Assembly: GCF_000210095.1 (NCBI RefSeq)
Contig: NC_021039.1
Location: 834,104 to 879,660, forward strand
Direction of reading: 5' to 3'
DNA from: Ruminococcus champanellensis 18P13 = JCM 17042
Lineage (GTDB): Bacteria; Bacillota; Clostridia; Oscillospirales; Ruminococcaceae
DNA: 45,557 nt
In this document: positions 43,534 through 45,557 of the stretch, piece by piece
How positions within the stretch are numbered: the stretch's first letter is position 1
Layout: the number at the start of each line of letters is the position of its first letter
The notes under the pieces: generated by a model
What the model was told of the DNA's origin: nothing
The model's input: only the letters and a program-made list of their open reading frames with translations
The model's database searches: none
Made by a program: the position numbers and the translations under genes

Positions 43534-44385
43534 TTATTTCATCTCCTTTACATGGGTTTCGATGAATTTGATCTCATCGGGTGTCAAGCCGTATTTTTTG
43601 TAGAGCTGCCTGTCTATTTCAGCGATGGGTTTGCTCCAGTCGATGTCGCTGGTGGGGGTGAAGTCTTGGAGAGGGACGTATTTCCATTTATCCGCATTAA
43701 GGTCTTGTGTTACTTTTAATACTCCTAATAAAGCTCTTGCAAATTTAGTTTTAATATACTTTAGTGCTGCTTTAGCTTCATCCTTTGTTTCAAATCCACC
43801 CAAACCAAGAAATGTATGAGTAAAGCCAGATGCAGGCGGTAAGATTTCAGGCATTGTGATGATGCTTCCAAAGGCTCCATTTCCATCTGCTTTTGGCATT
43901 ATAATTTTATATTTTTGAATATTAGTATCACTAAGATCAACATATTCATAAGAAATATATCTAAAGCTTCTCTTTTTTTCATATATTCCATAGATCTGTA
44001 TGTCTCCTCTATTTTGTTTTTCTGAATGAAAACAATCAAAACTTAATACGTTGCTTGACATTCTTCTTTCGTGTCCTTCATAGTGTGAAAAATCTCTAAA
44101 GAGATTTTCTGAGTTAAATTTTGTAGCAACAAAAGCCAATTCAGCCAGAGAATTATTCTCTACAAATTGAAGTATCCGTTTAAGTATAGTGTTTAATTGA
44201 GGGTAAATTGTAAATGTCTGAATCGCACCAAACTCATCCATTGTATTTCTATAAGATATAACTACACCGCCCTTGATGTCGGTATTTGGGAAAATTGTAC
44301 TTGCATCTCCTTCATACATCAAAATCTTAAAGTGGCTATCGCTTAACATTTTTTTTATTCCACTGCTTAGGTGTTCTACCCGCAT
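43534..44385 (-). CDS. 3' half of a frameshifted N6-adenine methyltransferase: target recognition part
   Basis: 283 residues in the open frame, but its first 16 codons only repeat DNA that codes for the upstream half in another frame. From KKMLSDSHFKILMYEGDAST on, it continues exactly the kind of sequence expected after the catalytic domain of Eco57I/TaqI-type methyltransferases (VFPNTDIKGGVVI-like segment), followed by a target recognition domain. There is no SD before ATG 44370 or 44385. The segment 43700-44350 is strongly AT-rich (18 of 60 G+C in a sampled line) compared with the catalytic half, as if the recognition module had been exchanged. Its stop abuts the GTG of the helicase gene. 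Confidence 0.7.
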   Translation of the reverse strand: MRVEHLSSGIKKMLSDSHFKILMYEGDASTIFPNTDIKGGVVISYRNTMDEFGAIQTFTIYPQLNTILKRILQFVENNSLAELAFVATKFNSENLFRDFSHYEGHERRMSSNVLSFDCFHSEKQNRGDIQIYGIYEKKRSFRYISYEYVDLSDTNIQKYKIIMPKADGNGAFGSIITMPEILPPASGFTHTFLGLGGFETKDEAKAALKYIKTKFARALLGVLKVTQDLNADKWKYVPLQDFTPTSDIDWSKPIAEIDRQLYKKYGLTPDEIKFIETHVKEMK

Positions 44386-45463
44386 TGAAAAGAAATCGTG
44401 CTGGATGGATCAACTCAACAGCATTGGCGACTTCATATGCAGCTTCCATAAAACAATGATACACCGGTAGAGCGGTTGTACTTTCTCCCTGTCTATCTTC
44501 CTGATACGGCGGATTGCCAATTACAAAATCAAATTTCATGCCTTTACCTCTTTTCTTCAGACCTTTGAACAGCTTTGAGATATCTTTTCGCCAGTCATAT
44601 ATTTTACAGTATATTATCTCATCGTCGGTATTCTCGTCGTCCTCAAACAGCGACAACTGCACGACTTCATCGTTCGGGATACCATAGGGTGGTGTATCGT
44701 TCAAGCCGTCCATCTGCCAGAAGTTCCAGCAGATCACATTCAGGAACTTTTCAAGCTCCTTTAGTGTTGCCTGCCTGTGCCATTTTGCTTCGGTGTAGTC
44801 CGCCAGTGTATACAGCAGGTTCATGCGTGCGATCATCAGGTTGTCCCCCTGATACTCATAGCCGTAAACGCTCTGAAATGCCCGAAACGCCCACTTGAAC
44901 CACTCGGCTTCATCGGCGGCGTTCTCGTTCACGATACGCAGCTTGCGGTCAAGCATTCCAATACGCCGCTCTATTGGAATGATCTCACCCGTAGAGGTAT
45001 CATAGCGGGACACGATGTAGGGGGCTTCTCCGCAGGTGATCTCCAGCCAACGGGAATCCACATACTGCTTCCAGTCTTTTCCCTCCGGGAATGTGACCGG
45101 CTCGGTGCTGACCGTCCACTCCTGTCCGTCCTGATGATTGAACACATCGGCTCGCCCGAACCACTCCGCATCGCAGTGGTTATTCATCTGATTGACGATC
45201 CACGCAGGCGTGAAGACTTCGGCACGCTTGCGGGTGCGCTCCGTCTGCTCCGCTGCCGCCTTGTATACTCTCGGCTGGATGTCGCAGGAATCAAAGCCCA
45301 GCAGCACACCCTCGGTCATCTGCGAATCATCTCTATATCCCGCACCGTAGCCTGCATAGCTGTCCGATGCGAACAATATATTTTTCCTCGTGGTCTTATC
45401 CTGCAGCAGCCGCCCTACCAGCCCTCTGATCGGATAAGCATCCAGTTTTATCAGTTCTTCCAA
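44336..45463 (-). CDS. 5' half of a frameshifted N6-adenine DNA methyltransferase: catalytic part
   Basis: About 375 residues. It has a motif X-like region EVFTPAWIVNQMNN (about 83-96), a motif I region RWLEITCGEAPYIVSRYD (about 137-154), and the catalytic motif IV FDFVIGNPPYQED (about 313-325). The frame ends in PKQWNKKNVKR just after an A8 run (minus strand, 44356-44349). Removing one A joins it to the downstream frame, giving a full protein of about 640 residues. I prefer the TTG at 45463 as start (GAGGAG 7 nt upstream) over GTG 45478, which has no site. With the helicase gene it forms a two-gene restriction-modification-like operon. Confidence 0.72.
   Translation of the reverse strand: MEELIKLDAYPIRGLVGRLLQDKTTRKNILFASDSYAGYGAGYRDDSQMTEGVLLGFDSCDIQPRVYKAAAEQTERTRKRAEVFTPAWIVNQMNNHCDAEWFGRADVFNHQDGQEWTVSTEPVTFPEGKDWKQYVDSRWLEITCGEAPYIVSRYDTSTGEIIPIERRIGMLDRKLRIVNENAADEAEWFKWAFRAFQSVYGYEYQGDNLMIARMNLLYTLADYTEAKWHRQATLKELEKFLNVICWNFWQMDGLNDTPPYGIPNDEVVQLSLFEDDENTDDEIIYCKIYDWRKDISKLFKGLKKRGKGMKFDFVIGNPPYQEDRQGESTTALPVYHCFMEAAYEVANAVELIHPARFLFNAGRTPKQWNKKNVKR
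44349..44356 (-). repeat. A8 homopolymer at the methyltransferase frameshift
   Basis: Eight consecutive A on the coding strand (AATAAAAAAAATG). With seven A the two halves of the methyltransferase form one frame. Such tracts are typical sites of slipped-strand phase variation or transcriptional slippage. Confidence 0.8.
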
Positions 45464-45525
45464 AGGAACACTCCTCACTTGGCTAAACCGGGAGTTATGC
45501 CTGCATACCTGATAAATGCGGTGTT

Positions 45526-45541
45526 ATACTATGTAAAGTAT
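45526..45541. promoter_or_regulatory. possible operator upstream of the methyltransferase gene
   Basis: ATACT-ATGTAA-AGTAT, a short inverted repeat about 60 bp upstream of the TTG at 45463. On the minus strand it contains TATAAC-like -10 sequence. Restriction-modification operons often carry such control sites, but the arms are only 5 bp and no regulator is visible within the window. Confidence 0.3.
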
Positions 45542-45557
45542 CGTGTGTAGTGAGAGG

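Noticed and set aside
44777-45550. 257-codon plus-strand open frame opposite the methyltransferase
   Set aside because: It is antisense to the NPPY-containing catalytic domain and has no ribosome binding site or recognisable domain.
38298-45557. CRISPR array or prophage in the accessory island
   Set aside because: No regularly spaced repeats, cas genes, integrase, capsid or portal genes are present; the island holds only the unknown gene and the restriction-modification-like pair.

Overview
The window looks like a chromosome segment of a spore-forming, Gram-positive Clostridia, most like the Ruminococcus/Oscillospiraceae group. The reasons are a G+C-rich backbone with Bacillus-type Shine-Dalgarno (SD) sites, frequent TTG/GTG starts, near-consensus sigma-A promoters, the mother-cell sporulation regulator SpoIIID, RNase J, GdpP and a Firmicutes-type gdpP-rplI-dnaB order. 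The genus is an inference; no marker gene such as 16S rRNA is present.

Left part (1-7.2 kb): a tRNA-modifying methyltransferase (MnmM/YtqB), spoIIID on the minus strand, a small unknown protein, a minus-strand pair of membrane PH-domain proteins (YdbS/YdbT type), an AGCS amino-acid symporter, and a sugar nucleotidyltransferase fused to a degenerate phosphomannomutase-like region.

Core operon (7.25-16.74 kb): a perfect TTGACA-17-TATAAT promoter, with an 11-bp inverted repeat over its -10 box, appears to drive RNase J, gdpP, rplI, dnaB, tilS and ftsH, ending at a strong terminator. Next come a NatA/NatB-type ABC exporter, an ABC-F ATPase and a Gly-Arg-His tRNA cluster (21 kb).

Middle part (21-35.3 kb): mostly single genes with their own promoters and shared bidirectional terminators. 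They are a PAS/HD-GYP phosphodiesterase, a TSUP transporter, a Sel1-repeat protein, a DUF998 membrane protein with an alpha/beta hydrolase (behind a TetR-type palindromic operator), an XRE regulator, a methyltransferase, an orphan MacB-type ATPase, a TetR-ATPase-permease operon, alanine racemase, and a YpsA-like protein.

Right part (35.4-38.3 kb): an LCP-like membrane protein with tatD, then rpiB-upp.

Accessory island (38.3 kb to the end): directly after upp the composition changes. An AT-rich gene of unknown function (38517-40121) with a C-terminal HEPN-like R-x5-H motif sits between two almost identical terminator hairpins. Behind it, on the minus strand, lies a two-gene restriction-modification-like operon: an N6-adenine methyltransferase and a large GIY-YIG/DEAD-helicase protein. 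Both genes are broken by a single nucleotide: the methyltransferase at an A8 homopolymer (44349-44356), and the helicase gene by an in-frame TAG (43420-43422) inside its GIY-YIG domain. This island is the most likely place for an undescribed defence or phase-variable system.
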